Shown here: piece after piece, positions 27,765 through 36,003 of the stretch
How positions within the stretch are numbered: the stretch's first letter is position 1
How the letters are laid out: the number at the start of each line of letters is the position of its first letter
Source: Rhodopseudomonas sp. BAL398
Lineage (GTDB): Bacteria > Pseudomonadota > Alphaproteobacteria > Rhizobiales > Xanthobacteraceae
NCBI RefSeq assembly: GCF_033001325.1
Contig: NZ_CP133111.1
Location: 1,426,001-1,490,000, forward strand
Direction of reading: 5' to 3'
DNA length: 64,000 nt
Program-made: the position numbers and the translations under genes
Notes under the pieces: generated by a model
Told to the model about the DNA's origin: nothing
What the model saw: only the letters and a program-made list of their open reading frames with translations
The model's database searches: none

Positions 27765-28913
27765 ATGGATCTGATTACCACCACCGACGAACTCGCCGCC
27801 GTCTGCGCCCGCCTCGCCAAGCATCCCGTCATCACGGTCGATACCGAATTCCTGCGCGAGACCACCTATTACCCGCTGCTTTGCGTGGTGCAGATGGCCA
27901 GCGCCGAGGAAGCCGTGGTGGTCGATACGCTGGCGCCCGGCATCGACCTTGCGCCATTTTTCGACCTGATGGCCAATGAAAGCGTGCTCAAGGTATTCCA
28001 TGCGGCGCGGCAGGACATTGAAATCGTCTGGCACCGCACCGGCGTCGTGCCGCGTCCGATCTTCGACACCCAGGTCGCCGCGATGGTGCTCGGATACGGC
28101 GATTCCATCGCCTATGACCAGCTGGTCGAACGCATCACCGGGCATCGCCCGGACAAGACCCATCGCTTCACCGACTGGTCGCGGCGGCCGCTGACCGAAG
28201 AGCAGATGCATTATGCGGTGTCGGACGTCACCCATCTGCGCGACGTGTTCGCCGCGCTGGACGCCGACCTGAAGAAGCGCGGCCGCAGCGACTGGGTCAG
28301 CGAGGAAATGGAAGTCCTGACCTCGCCCAAGACCTATGATTTCGATCCCGGCAGCGCCTGGGAACGGCTGAAGACTCGGGTGCGCAAGCCGAAGGAACTC
28401 GCCGTGCTGATGGAAGTCGCCGCCTGGCGCGAACAGGAGGCGCAGAGCCGCGACGTGCCGCGCTCGCGGGTGCTCAAGGACGACGCGCTCGGCGACATCG
28501 CCACCCATGCGCCGACCACGCTGGAGCGGCTGGCCAATCTGCGCTCGCTGCCGAAGGGATTTGATCGCTCGAAATGGGGCGCCGACATCATCGCCGCCGT
28601 GCAACGCGGCATCGCCCGTGATCCCGCCACCCTGCCCAAGATCGAAAAGCCGCGCGGCAATTCCAACGGCGCGGCAATCGTCGAACTGCTCAAGGTGCTG
28701 TTGCGCATGACCTCGGAGCGCCACGCGGTGGCCGCCAAGGTGATCGCCACCGTCGACGACCTCGAACAGATCGCCGCCAATGACGAGGCCGATGTCGGCG
28801 CGCTGCGCGGCTGGCGCCGCGAATTGTTCGGCGAAGCGGCGCTGGCCCTGAAACAGGGCCGCTCGGCGCTGGCGATCGACAAGGGCAAGGTCATCAAGGT
28901 CGATCGCGACTGA
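27765..28913 (+). CDS. rnd: Ribonuclease D
   Basis: Encodes 382 residues. The DEDDy exonuclease domain is seen in [30 protein letters not shown] and [13 protein letters not shown] (Tyr and Asp of the Y-x3-D motif); the HRDC domain covers about residues 205-290. RNase D trims the 3' ends of tRNA precursors. The last 34 codons (28811-28913) are copied, with six base changes, at 32121-32218 on the far side of the autotransporter gene. Confidence 0.96.
   Translation: MDLITTTDELAAVCARLAKHPVITVDTEFLRETTYYPLLCVVQMASAEEAVVVDTLAPGIDLAPFFDLMANESVLKVFHAARQDIEIVWHRTGVVPRPIFDTQVAAMVLGYGDSIAYDQLVERITGHRPDKTHRFTDWSRRPLTEEQMHYAVSDVTHLRDVFAALDADLKKRGRSDWVSEEMEVLTSPKTYDFDPGSAWERLKTRVRKPKELAVLMEVAAWREQEAQSRDVPRSRVLKDDALGDIATHAPTTLERLANLRSLPKGFDRSKWGADIIAAVQRGIARDPATLPKIEKPRGNSNGAAIVELLKVLLRMTSERHAVAAKVIATVDDLEQIAANDEADVGALRGWRRELFGEAALALKQGRSALAIDKGKVIKVDRD
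28807..28908 (+). repeat. Left copy of a 102-bp direct repeat (3' end of rnd)
   Basis: This stretch within rnd matches 32117-32218 at about 96 of 102 positions. The two copies enclose the autotransporter gene and about 3.2 kb of DNA. The left copy ends in the native stop of rnd, the right one does not. Confidence 0.85.
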
Positions 28914-29425
28914 GCGCGCGACGGAGCACTGCACCGATCCCAGAAGACTCGGCCATGACTGCAGGTCCTGGCGGTCCTCGTCGAAGTCCTGCGGCTGCCG
29001 CTTTGTCTGGGAGCGATTCCATGCGGTCTGCCACGCCTGCTCAGGCGACTTCAAACATCATGACCGTGACGGCTCCGCCTTCACCGGAGTGTGCGCCGGG
29101 ATAGATGCCGCAATCCCACGACCCGGTCGCACCGCGTCCGGGGAGACGGGACCTGATCGTAGGTCGGAATCGAAGCCGGCGCTTCGCTCAACCCGCGCGG
29201 CAACTACCTGCCGGTTCCACCGGCCTGTCGACCGGCTGCACGCAACGCGTGTGAACTTTTGCGGCAGTGGCCTGAATTGTTTGCGAATTGTTAGAAAGCG
29301 CGCTTTTTCAGACACTTACGCGGAGCATTTTCGTCACCGAACGCCAAGTCTGGTTGTGAAGGTGCCCCACTCCGCGTTGTACTGCCCTTCAGGGATGCGC
29401 CACGGCGCGGGATGATGGGGCGAAC
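28914..29425. other. Intergenic region, 512 bp, within the direct-repeat interval
   Basis: No convincing gene. On the minus strand 29054 down to about 28950 reads MKSPEQAWQTAWNRSQTKRQ and PQDFDEDRQDLQ before the frame runs antisense into rnd; this looks like the 5' scrap of a lost gene but is not proven. Near 29280-29340 the DNA is AT-richer and must include the autotransporter promoter. Confidence 0.4.
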
Positions 29426-32056
29426 ATGCAGTTTGGTCGGGGACAGGGATGGATGCGGAGCGTTGCCAGCGCGGCTTTGGCGATCGGGTGCGCCGGGCTT
29501 GGTTTCGCAGGAACGGCACTGGCCCAGACCGCCGGCGGCTCAGGCGGCCAAGGCTCGACGGTAGGCGGAGCTGGAGGCGCGGGCGGAACCGGATTCTCGG
29601 GGATGGCCGGAGCGGATGGCGGCAGCAGTAATCTCGGTGGCGGCGGTGGTGGTGGTGGCGCGGGAGGCGGGCTAGGCGGCGCTGGGGGAATGGGCAGCAC
29701 GACCATGCAGTCTGGTGGCGCGGGCGGTGCCGGAGGTGCCAACGGCAATGGCGCAGGCGCCGCTACGATCAGCAACACCGTCCCGTTGTCTGGCCTCGAC
29801 GGTCTGACCGGTGAAGGCACGGGGATGACAGGATCGGGCGGCTTCGGTGGCGGAGGCGGCGGCGGCGGTGCCGGCGGTTACGGCGCGATCGTCACCGGCC
29901 CGTCCGCCAGTTCGAACACCAGCACCGTTTCCGGCGGTCGTGGCGGCGCTGGGGGCGTGAGCGGCGACGGCACGTCGGGAAACGGTGGTGACGGGGGCAT
30001 CGGCATCTATTTTACGACGCCGGGCGCGACGCTGGCGAACTCCGGATCGATTTCCGGCGGTGCAGGCGGGGCCGGCGGGGCTGCCGGACCGTCCGTCGGA
30101 CTCGGCGCGGGCTCGGCTGGTGCGGGCGGTGCGGGTATCGTGGGCGCTGATCTGACCATTATCAATTCGGGCGCCATCGCGGGAGGTCTCTCCGGCGGAG
30201 CGACCCCGGTCCGGGCCGACGCGATCACCTTCACCGGCGGCGCCAATACCCTGACGTTGCAGGACGGTTTTTCGCTCACGGGAAATATTGGCGTCACCGG
30301 CAGCGTCAACTTCAATCAGGTCACCGACCAGACGCTGGGCAACGCGATCACCGGCACCGGCAGCGTGGTCAAAACTGGAGCGGGGACTCTGACGCTCTCC
30401 GGCGCCAGCACCTATTCCGGCAACACCACCGTGAATGCCGGCACGCTCAGTGTCATCGGCTCGATCGCGTCGTCCTCGCTGGTCAGCGTGAATGCCGGCG
30501 CCACGCTCGGCGGTACCGGCTTTGTCGGCAACACGCTGATCAACGGCGGCAGCCTGGCGCCGGGCAACTCGGTCGGCACGCTCAACGTCACCGGCAATCT
30601 CGCCTTCACCTCGACATCGCGCTACATGGTCGACGTCACGCCGGCGGATGCGGATCGGGTCAACGTATCGGGCACGGCGACGCTCGGCGGCGCCACCGTC
30701 AATGCGTCGTTCGCCGCGGGCAGCTACGTCAACAAGCACTACACCATCGTCAACGCGACCGGCGGCGTGACCGGCACGTTCGGCTCGCAGGTCAACACCA
30801 ACCTGCCATCGAACTTCACCTCGGCGCTCAGCTATGACGCCAATAACGCCTATCTGGATCTGACGCTCAACCTGGCGCCAGAGGCATCGGCGCCGCTCAA
30901 TGGCAATCAGCAGCAAGTGGCCAATGCGATTGCCAGTTCCTTCAACACGAACGGCAGCATTCCGCTCATCTTCGGCTCGCTCGGTCCATTGGGGCTGCAG
31001 CAATTGTCGGGCCAGCTCCGGACTGGAATACAGGCAATGTCTTTCAGTTTCAGCAATATGGCGATGAAGATCCAAAGTGTCTTTGCTCCCATCCCGACCC
31101 CATATGGTGCACTCGGCTATGCCGACGAGGCGTTGACCGACAGGTCGCAGCGCCGGCCGAGCGATGCGCTCGCCGCGATCTATCGCAAGGCGCCGCCGAG
31201 GGCGCCGGTGTTCGTCGAGCGCTGGAACGTATGGGCGTCCGGTTTCGGCGGATCGCAGACCACCGACGGCAACGCCACGATCGGATCGAGCAGATCCAAC
31301 AGCCTGATTTTTGGCGCCGCAGTCGGCGCTGACTACTTGTTATCGCCGGCAACGACGGCCGGCTTCATGCTGGCCGGTGGCGGCACCAATTTCGGCACCG
31401 ACGGCGGCGGCTCCGGCCACTCCGACGTGTTCCAGGTCGGCGTTTCCATGCGGCACTCGATGGCTTCAAGCTACATCGCCGCCGCTATGGCCTATGGCTG
31501 GCAGGACGTCACCACCGAGCGCTCCATCGGCACCGGCCTGTTGCAGGGTCGCTTCCAGACCAATTCCTGGTCGGGTCGCATCGAGGCCGGCAACCGCTTT
31601 GCCGCGCCATGGTTCGGCGGCGTCGGGCTCACGCCCTACGCAGCCGCGCGGGTCACGGCGCTCGTGCTGCCGGCCTATGCCGAAAGCGGTTTCGGCGGCT
31701 CCAGCATTTTTGCGCTGAACACAGCCGGCCAGACGGTGACAGCGCCGCGCAGCGAACTCGGCCTGCGAACCGACAAGTCCATTGCCCTCGACGACGCGAT
31801 CCTGACCTTGCGCGGCCGCGCAGCGTGGGCGCATGACTTCAACACCGAGCGCAGCGTGCAGACGACGTTCCAGGCGCTGCCGGGGGCGTCCTTCGTGATC
31901 AACGGCACGCCGGCAGCGAGCGACGCCGCGCTGACCACCGCGGAAGCCGAATTGCGCTTCGTCAGCGGCATATCGGTCGGCGCGACCTTCGAAGGTGAGT
32001 TCTCGGACGTGACGCGCAGCTATGCCGGCAAGGGCGTGGTGCGCTATGCTTGGTAG
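29426..32056 (+). CDS. Autotransporter (type Va secretion) with a glycine-rich passenger
   Basis: Encodes 876 residues. After a signal peptide (cleavage near TALAQT) comes a glycine-rich region of about 210 residues made of GG-A/G triplets (such as GGAGGAGGTGFSG), like PGRS-type repeats. About residues 305-470 form autotransporter-associated beta-strand repeats (TGAGTLTLSGASTYSGNTTV). The beta-barrel domain starts near residue 590 (FVERWNVWASGFGG) and ends in Trp876, preceded by alternating residues as needed for Bam insertion. It should display or release the passenger at the cell surface; adhesion is a guess. It lies between two copies of the rnd 3' end. Confidence 0.92.
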   Translation: MQFGRGQGWMRSVASAALAIGCAGLGFAGTALAQTAGGSGGQGSTVGGAGGAGGTGFSGMAGADGGSSNLGGGGGGGGAGGGLGGAGGMGSTTMQSGGAGGAGGANGNGAGAATISNTVPLSGLDGLTGEGTGMTGSGGFGGGGGGGGAGGYGAIVTGPSASSNTSTVSGGRGGAGGVSGDGTSGNGGDGGIGIYFTTPGATLANSGSISGGAGGAGGAAGPSVGLGAGSAGAGGAGIVGADLTIINSGAIAGGLSGGATPVRADAITFTGGANTLTLQDGFSLTGNIGVTGSVNFNQVTDQTLGNAITGTGSVVKTGAGTLTLSGASTYSGNTTVNAGTLSVIGSIASSSLVSVNAGATLGGTGFVGNTLINGGSLAPGNSVGTLNVTGNLAFTSTSRYMVDVTPADADRVNVSGTATLGGATVNASFAAGSYVNKHYTIVNATGGVTGTFGSQVNTNLPSNFTSALSYDANNAYLDLTLNLAPEASAPLNGNQQQVANAIASSFNTNGSIPLIFGSLGPLGLQQLSGQLRTGIQAMSFSFSNMAMKIQSVFAPIPTPYGALGYADEALTDRSQRRPSDALAAIYRKAPPRAPVFVERWNVWASGFGGSQTTDGNATIGSSRSNSLIFGAAVGADYLLSPATTAGFMLAGGGTNFGTDGGGSGHSDVFQVGVSMRHSMASSYIAAAMAYGWQDVTTERSIGTGLLQGRFQTNSWSGRIEAGNRFAAPWFGGVGLTPYAAARVTALVLPAYAESGFGGSSIFALNTAGQTVTAPRSELGLRTDKSIALDDAILTLRGRAAWAHDFNTERSVQTTFQALPGASFVINGTPAASDAALTTAEAELRFVSGISVGATFEGEFSDVTRSYAGKGVVRYAW

Positions 32057-32116
32057 CTCCGTCGCGTAGCGTTCCACAACCCTGTCGTATGAATTTCCGG
32101 CTCACTCGCCGCTGAC

Positions 32117-32218
32117 GCGGCTGGCGCCGCGAATTGTTCGGCGAAGCCGCCCTCGCCCTGATACAGGGCCGCTCGGCGCTGGCGATCGACAAGGGCAAGG
32201 TTATCAAGCTCGATCGCG
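32117..32218 (+). pseudogene. Duplicated 3' fragment of rnd
   Basis: Right copy of the direct repeat. Read in frame from 32121 it gives [20 protein letters not shown] and [13 protein letters not shown], i.e. the last 33 residues of RNase D with Lys-to-Ile and Val-to-Leu changes and three synonymous changes, but without the native stop: the frame runs on into unrelated sequence to 32337. It has no start signal and is a remnant. Confidence 0.85.
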
Positions 32219-32257
32219 CGCAGCGCGCGCCGCGCGACCGATCAGCGCGGCAGGATG

Positions 32258-32899
32258 TTAGTCCAACGTCACCAGCCCGGCCGCGGTCGCCAGCCATACC
32301 AGATGCGCGTCGGTGCGAGCGCCAATCTTGGCCTTGATCTGATAATGATAGTTTTGGATGGTCTTGGCGCTGAGATTGAGTGCGGCGGCGATGTCATCGG
32401 TGGTCCAGCCCGACGCGACCAGCCGCAGGATCTCGGTTTCCCGCGGTCCCAGATCCTCGACCAGCGAGCGTTCGCAGGACAATCGCTCGGCGGCGACCTC
32501 ACGGGCGATGTCCTCACTGACGGCGCGGCCGCCACGGGCCACGGTGGCAATCGCCCGCAACAATTCGGGCGGCGCGCTGCTCTTGGTGACGTAGCCGCGC
32601 ACCCCGGCCTCGAACGCTTTCAGCGCGAAGGCGGCGCTGGCGTGCATGGTGAACACCAGGATTTTGGCGGCGCGGTCCCACTGCCTGATGTGCCGCACCG
32701 CCTCCAGCCCGCCGGCGCCGGGCAGCGACAGATCCATCACCACCACATCGGGCTTGGAGTCGCGATAGGCCTGGTAGGCCGACGCCGCATCCTCGGCCTC
32801 GGCGCAGACCCGAAACCCGGGCTGGCGTTCCAACAGCCGCCGATAGCCTTCACGCACGATCGGATGATCGTCGACCAGCATGATGCTGAGCGCGCTCAC
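32258..32899 (-). CDS. Two-component response regulator, NarL/FixJ family
   Basis: Encodes 213 residues. GTG at 32899 gives MSALSIMLVDDHPIVREGYR; it starts 1 nt after the stop of the kinase gene (TGA-G-GTG), so translation is coupled. The receiver domain has the acidic pair in LVDDH, the phosphoacceptor Asp56 in VVMDLSLPG and the Lys in YVTKSS. The C-terminal LuxR-type helix-turn-helix (LGPRETEILRLVASG, AKTIQNYHYQIKAKIG) binds DNA. Partner: the kinase just upstream. Targets are unknown; the divergent channel operon is a natural candidate. Confidence 0.93.
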   Translation of the reverse strand: MSALSIMLVDDHPIVREGYRRLLERQPGFRVCAEAEDAASAYQAYRDSKPDVVVMDLSLPGAGGLEAVRHIRQWDRAAKILVFTMHASAAFALKAFEAGVRGYVTKSSAPPELLRAIATVARGGRAVSEDIAREVAAERLSCERSLVEDLGPRETEILRLVASGWTTDDIAAALNLSAKTIQNYHYQIKAKIGARTDAHLVWLATAAGLVTLD

Positions 32900-32900
32900 C

Positions 32901-34283
32901 TCACGCCGCCGCAGCGGTCGGACGCGACGCCGGCAGCGGGATCGAGGCGGCGACCCGCACGCCGCGCGCAGCGCCGGAAATCGACAGGCTGCCGCCGAGC
33001 GCACTGATGCGTTCGCGGATCCCCAAAATGCCGTGGCCGGAGGCGGCGTTGATCTGCCCGGCATCGCCGCCGCCGTCGTCCTCGACGCTGAGTGCCACGC
33101 TGTTGGCGGCATCGGTCAAATGCGCGACCCGCAGATGGACATGGCGCGGCCGGCCGTGGCGCGCCGCGTTGGTCAGGCACTCCTGCGCGATCCGATAGAC
33201 ATTGACGGCGGCATCGGCCGGCACGGTGGCGAGATCGCCGGCCATTTCGAGGTGGAAGACCGCGCCGTGGGTGCCGCAATTCCAGCGCGCCACCAATTGC
33301 GCCAGACTGTCCTGCAGGCCCAGTTCCTCGAGATCCTGCGAGCGCAGCCGCGCCAGCGCGCCGCGCAAGGTGCTCATCATCTGCTTGGTGATACGGGTGA
33401 TGGCGCGGGCGTCGTCGCGCATGTCGGGGCGATCGCCGGCGTCGGTCTCGATCGCGGCGGCCAATGCCGCGGTGGCGGTCAGGCATTGGCCGAACTCGTC
33501 GTGCAGGTCGCGCGCGAGTGCCCGGCGTTCGTCTTCCTGCACCTGGAACAACCGCTTGGTCAGCGCCACCCGCTGGGCGGTGGTGTGCGCGAGGCGATCG
33601 GCCAGATCGTTGGTCGCGCGCGCGATGTGATTGAATTCGGCGGTGGCGAAGCCGGGCAGCCGATGCCGATAGTCACCCTGTTCGAGCTGGCGCAGTCCGC
33701 GCACGATGCGGCGCGCCGGCTGCAGCGCATGGCCAAGCAGCGCGGCCGCCAACAGCCCGATGCCGATCGCCATCGCCGAGGCAAATCCCAGCATCACCAC
33801 CACCTGCCGCCACGCCTGCCGGATCGCGGCGGCCGGATCGGCGCGCGCCGCGATCGATCCGGCATCGCGGTCGCGGATCGTCAGCGGCCGTGTGGCGATG
33901 CTGTGCGGGCCGAACACCGCCGTATAGGCGGCGACGAACCAGTTCGGCGCGGCGCTGCCGATCGCGTCGGTCTGGCTGCAAACCTCGCGCGGGTCCTGCC
34001 GTGCCAGCCGGAAGCCGACGCAGATGCCGGGCGCGATCACCTTCAGGGTGGCGATCGAATCCCAGTCCGGCGCCGGCAGCAGCGCCTCGCGATAGACCCC
34101 GTCGCGCCACAGCAATTCGCGCCAATACAATGATTGCAGCCGGGCGGCGACGCGGTCGGCGGAGCCGGCGATGTCGGCCTCGATGCTGCGCTGCGCATCG
34201 ATCAGCACCCAGCCCATGGTGCAGACGAGGCACAACAGCACCACGCCGACCAGCCGCAAGATCAGGTGAATCAGCAGGCGCAT
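32901..34283 (-). CDS. Sensor histidine kinase, NarX/DegS-type
   Basis: Encodes 460 residues. A first membrane helix (about 5-27) and a second (about 160-185) enclose a periplasmic sensor region of about 130 residues with two Cys (PGICVGF, REVCSQ). A HAMP linker follows (GHALQPARRIVRGLRQLEQG), then the HisKA_3 box with His261 in ARDLHDEFGQCLTA and a HATPase domain (NVYRIAQECLTNAARHGRP, GHGILGIRERISALGG). It should autophosphorylate and pass phosphate to the coupled regulator. The signal cannot be inferred. The promoter must lie in the 326-bp gap shared with the channel gene. Confidence 0.93.
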   Translation of the reverse strand: MRLLIHLILRLVGVVLLCLVCTMGWVLIDAQRSIEADIAGSADRVAARLQSLYWRELLWRDGVYREALLPAPDWDSIATLKVIAPGICVGFRLARQDPREVCSQTDAIGSAAPNWFVAAYTAVFGPHSIATRPLTIRDRDAGSIAARADPAAAIRQAWRQVVVMLGFASAMAIGIGLLAAALLGHALQPARRIVRGLRQLEQGDYRHRLPGFATAEFNHIARATNDLADRLAHTTAQRVALTKRLFQVQEDERRALARDLHDEFGQCLTATAALAAAIETDAGDRPDMRDDARAITRITKQMMSTLRGALARLRSQDLEELGLQDSLAQLVARWNCGTHGAVFHLEMAGDLATVPADAAVNVYRIAQECLTNAARHGRPRHVHLRVAHLTDAANSVALSVEDDGGGDAGQINAASGHGILGIRERISALGGSLSISGAARGVRVAASIPLPASRPTAAAA

Positions 34284-34440
34284 GACCCAAAACCCTCCCG
34301 TCGCGTATCCGCATCTAAGAGGAGCCGACCCGGGCTTGGCAAGGGTTTGTGCGACAGATCGGGCAATTTGCCCGGCCGCGCGCGGGTGGATTGCCCTGTC
34401 CCCGGCGCCGCGGCGGCGTCTACCATGAGGAGCTCAATTT
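34284..34440. promoter_or_regulatory. Divergent upstream region of the kinase and channel genes
   Basis: About 157 bp between the kinase start and a repeat element. It presumably holds the kinase promoter. I see no clear -35/-10 pair and no operator-like palindrome. Together with the repeat at 34441-34562 it makes up most of the 326-bp gap before the channel gene. Confidence 0.3.
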
Positions 34441-34562
34441 CGTCATTGCGAGGAGCCCTTGCGACGAAGCAATCCAGGGCAGCGCGAAAAGCCTGGATGT
34501 GCGGCCGCTGGATTGCTTCGCATTCGGACGGCGCGTTGCGCCGCCCTTCGTTCGCAATGACG
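34441..34562. repeat. Dispersed inverted-repeat element (CGTCATTGCGA family)
   Basis: Begins CGTCATTGCGAGGAGCC, has CGAAGCAATCCAG at 34464-34476, then the complementary CTGGATTGCTTCG at 34508-34520 and ends TCGCAATGACG. Outer arms (CGTCATTGCGA / TCGCAATGACG) and inner arms pair to form one long cruciform-like structure. Elements like this are common in Bradyrhizobium-type genomes. It sits directly in front of the channel operon, so it may lie inside its leader RNA. Confidence 0.75.
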
Positions 34563-34609
34563 AGGAAAAGCGCGGAACAATCCGCAGCGCAGACGTCGGA
34601 GGCAGCGCG

Positions 34610-35371
34610 ATGGCCAAACCCGAAGCGGACACGGCCGATCGCGCCCCGCTGCTGCGTTGGCTGATCTTTACCGGGGTCTGGCTGTTCGGGCTGCTGCTGG
34701 CGTGGCGGTTCGGGCTGATCCGGCAAATGCTGGCAGCGGATCGCACCTATCTGTCACTGCTGATCGTGCTGTTCTATGGCGGCGCCGCGCTGCATTGCCT
34801 GTGGCGCACCATCGTGGTGTCGCGCGAGGCCGATGCGACGCGACGCACTGCGGCGCTATTTTTGCGCGGCGGACCACGACTCGTGGTGAGCCCGGACGCG
34901 GTGGCGCTCGATGGCGTCGGCGCCTTGCCGCGCAGCCTGATCGCCGATTTCATCCGCGATCTGGCCATCAAATCCGGACTGCAGGGTGGCCGGCCGCTGG
35001 ACTACACCATGCTGCTACGCAGTTTTGCCGGGCATCTGCGCGGCTCCAACGCGTTCGGCGCCTTTGCGGGCGATACGCTGATGAAGCTCGGGCTGATCGG
35101 CACCATCATCGGCTTCATCATGATGCTGGCGCCGATCGCCGGCCTCGACACCGCCGACCGCGCCGCGATCAAGTCCTCGATGAACCTGATGAGCGAGGGC
35201 ATGGCGGTGGCGATGTACACCACCTTGGCCGGCCTGGTCGGCTCGATCCTGGTCCGGGTGCAGTACTATATGCTGGAGAGCGCTACCGCAAAACTGTTTT
35301 CCGATTCGGTGGCGCTGGTCGACGTCCACGTCGTGGCGCTGCTCGACCGCACCACGGAGGCCGCGGAGTGA
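34610..35371 (+). CDS. MotA/TolQ/ExbB-like proton channel protein
   Basis: Encodes 253 residues. GGAGG lies 7 nt before the ATG. Two N-terminal helices (about 16-36 and 44-62), a cytoplasmic loop of about 90 residues and two C-terminal helices carry the family signature: FAGDTLMKLGLIGTIIGFIM, then GMAVAMYTTLAGLVGSILVR. In MotAB, TolQR and ExbBD this type of subunit forms a pentameric inner-membrane stator that uses ion flow to move a two-helix partner. Here the next gene, overlapping by 4 bp, encodes the probable partner. No flagellar, tol or ton gene is nearby. Confidence 0.88.
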   Translation: MAKPEADTADRAPLLRWLIFTGVWLFGLLLAWRFGLIRQMLAADRTYLSLLIVLFYGGAALHCLWRTIVVSREADATRRTAALFLRGGPRLVVSPDAVALDGVGALPRSLIADFIRDLAIKSGLQGGRPLDYTMLLRSFAGHLRGSNAFGAFAGDTLMKLGLIGTIIGFIMMLAPIAGLDTADRAAIKSSMNLMSEGMAVAMYTTLAGLVGSILVRVQYYMLESATAKLFSDSVALVDVHVVALLDRTTEAAE

Positions 35372-35997
35372 TCGACGATTTCGATTTCGCCGAGCGCGAC
35401 GGCGGCTTCGATCCGTTCGGGGTGATGCTGTTCAAGGCGCTGCAGGTGCTGGCGTTCCTGTTCTTCATCGCGCTGCTGGCGATCAACCCCAAGGACGACG
35501 GCGGCAAGATCGATCCGAAGCTGGAATTTCTGGTGACGGTGAGCTGGCCCGACAACCATCCGGACGACATCGACATGTTCGTGCAGGATCCGCTCGGCAA
35601 CATGGTCTGGTATCGCCGCCGCGAGTCCGGCTTCATGGTACTGGATCGCGACGATCGCGGCGGCCTGAACGATTTCATCATGGTCAACGGCCGCAAGGTG
35701 CCCTCGCCGATCCGCCAGGAGATCGTCAGCATCCGCGGCGTGGTCGCCGGCGAATATACGGTCAACATCTATCACTTCGCCGCCCTGACCGGAAAGCCGG
35801 TAGCAGTCACCGTCAAGGTGGAAAAGCTCAATCCGACCGTGCAGGTGGTGTTTTACGATAGTCTGCCGCTCGATCATGGCGGCCAGGAAAGGACCGCGGT
35901 ACGCTTCGTGCTGGACGGCGCCGGCAAGGTGCTGGATGTCAACCGCAACGACAAATCTCTGTTGCAGACATTGCGCAAGCCGCGCAATGCCGGGTAG
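35368..35997 (+). CDS. Single-TM protein with a YfaP/DUF2135-like periplasmic domain, probable channel partner
   Basis: Encodes 209 residues. The GTG at 35368 overlaps the channel stop (GTGA), with GGAGG upstream. An acidic start (MIDDFDFAERDGGFDPFG) leads into one helix (about 20-41), the topology of MotB/TolR/ExbD. The rest is a predicted beta-sandwich: FLVTVSWPDNHPDDIDMFVQ, DPLGNMVWYRR, VVAGEYTVNIYHF resemble the DUF2135 pattern (W-x-aDlDl-V-dP-G, G-YtV-v). No OmpA-like or TolR-like C-terminal domain is present. I infer a stator partner with a different periplasmic module; Asp16 just before the helix may serve as the ion-binding acid. Confidence 0.65.
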   Translation: MIDDFDFAERDGGFDPFGVMLFKALQVLAFLFFIALLAINPKDDGGKIDPKLEFLVTVSWPDNHPDDIDMFVQDPLGNMVWYRRRESGFMVLDRDDRGGLNDFIMVNGRKVPSPIRQEIVSIRGVVAGEYTVNIYHFAALTGKPVAVTVKVEKLNPTVQVVFYDSLPLDHGGQERTAVRFVLDGAGKVLDVNRNDKSLLQTLRKPRNAG

Positions 35998-36003
35998 GAC
36001 GTC

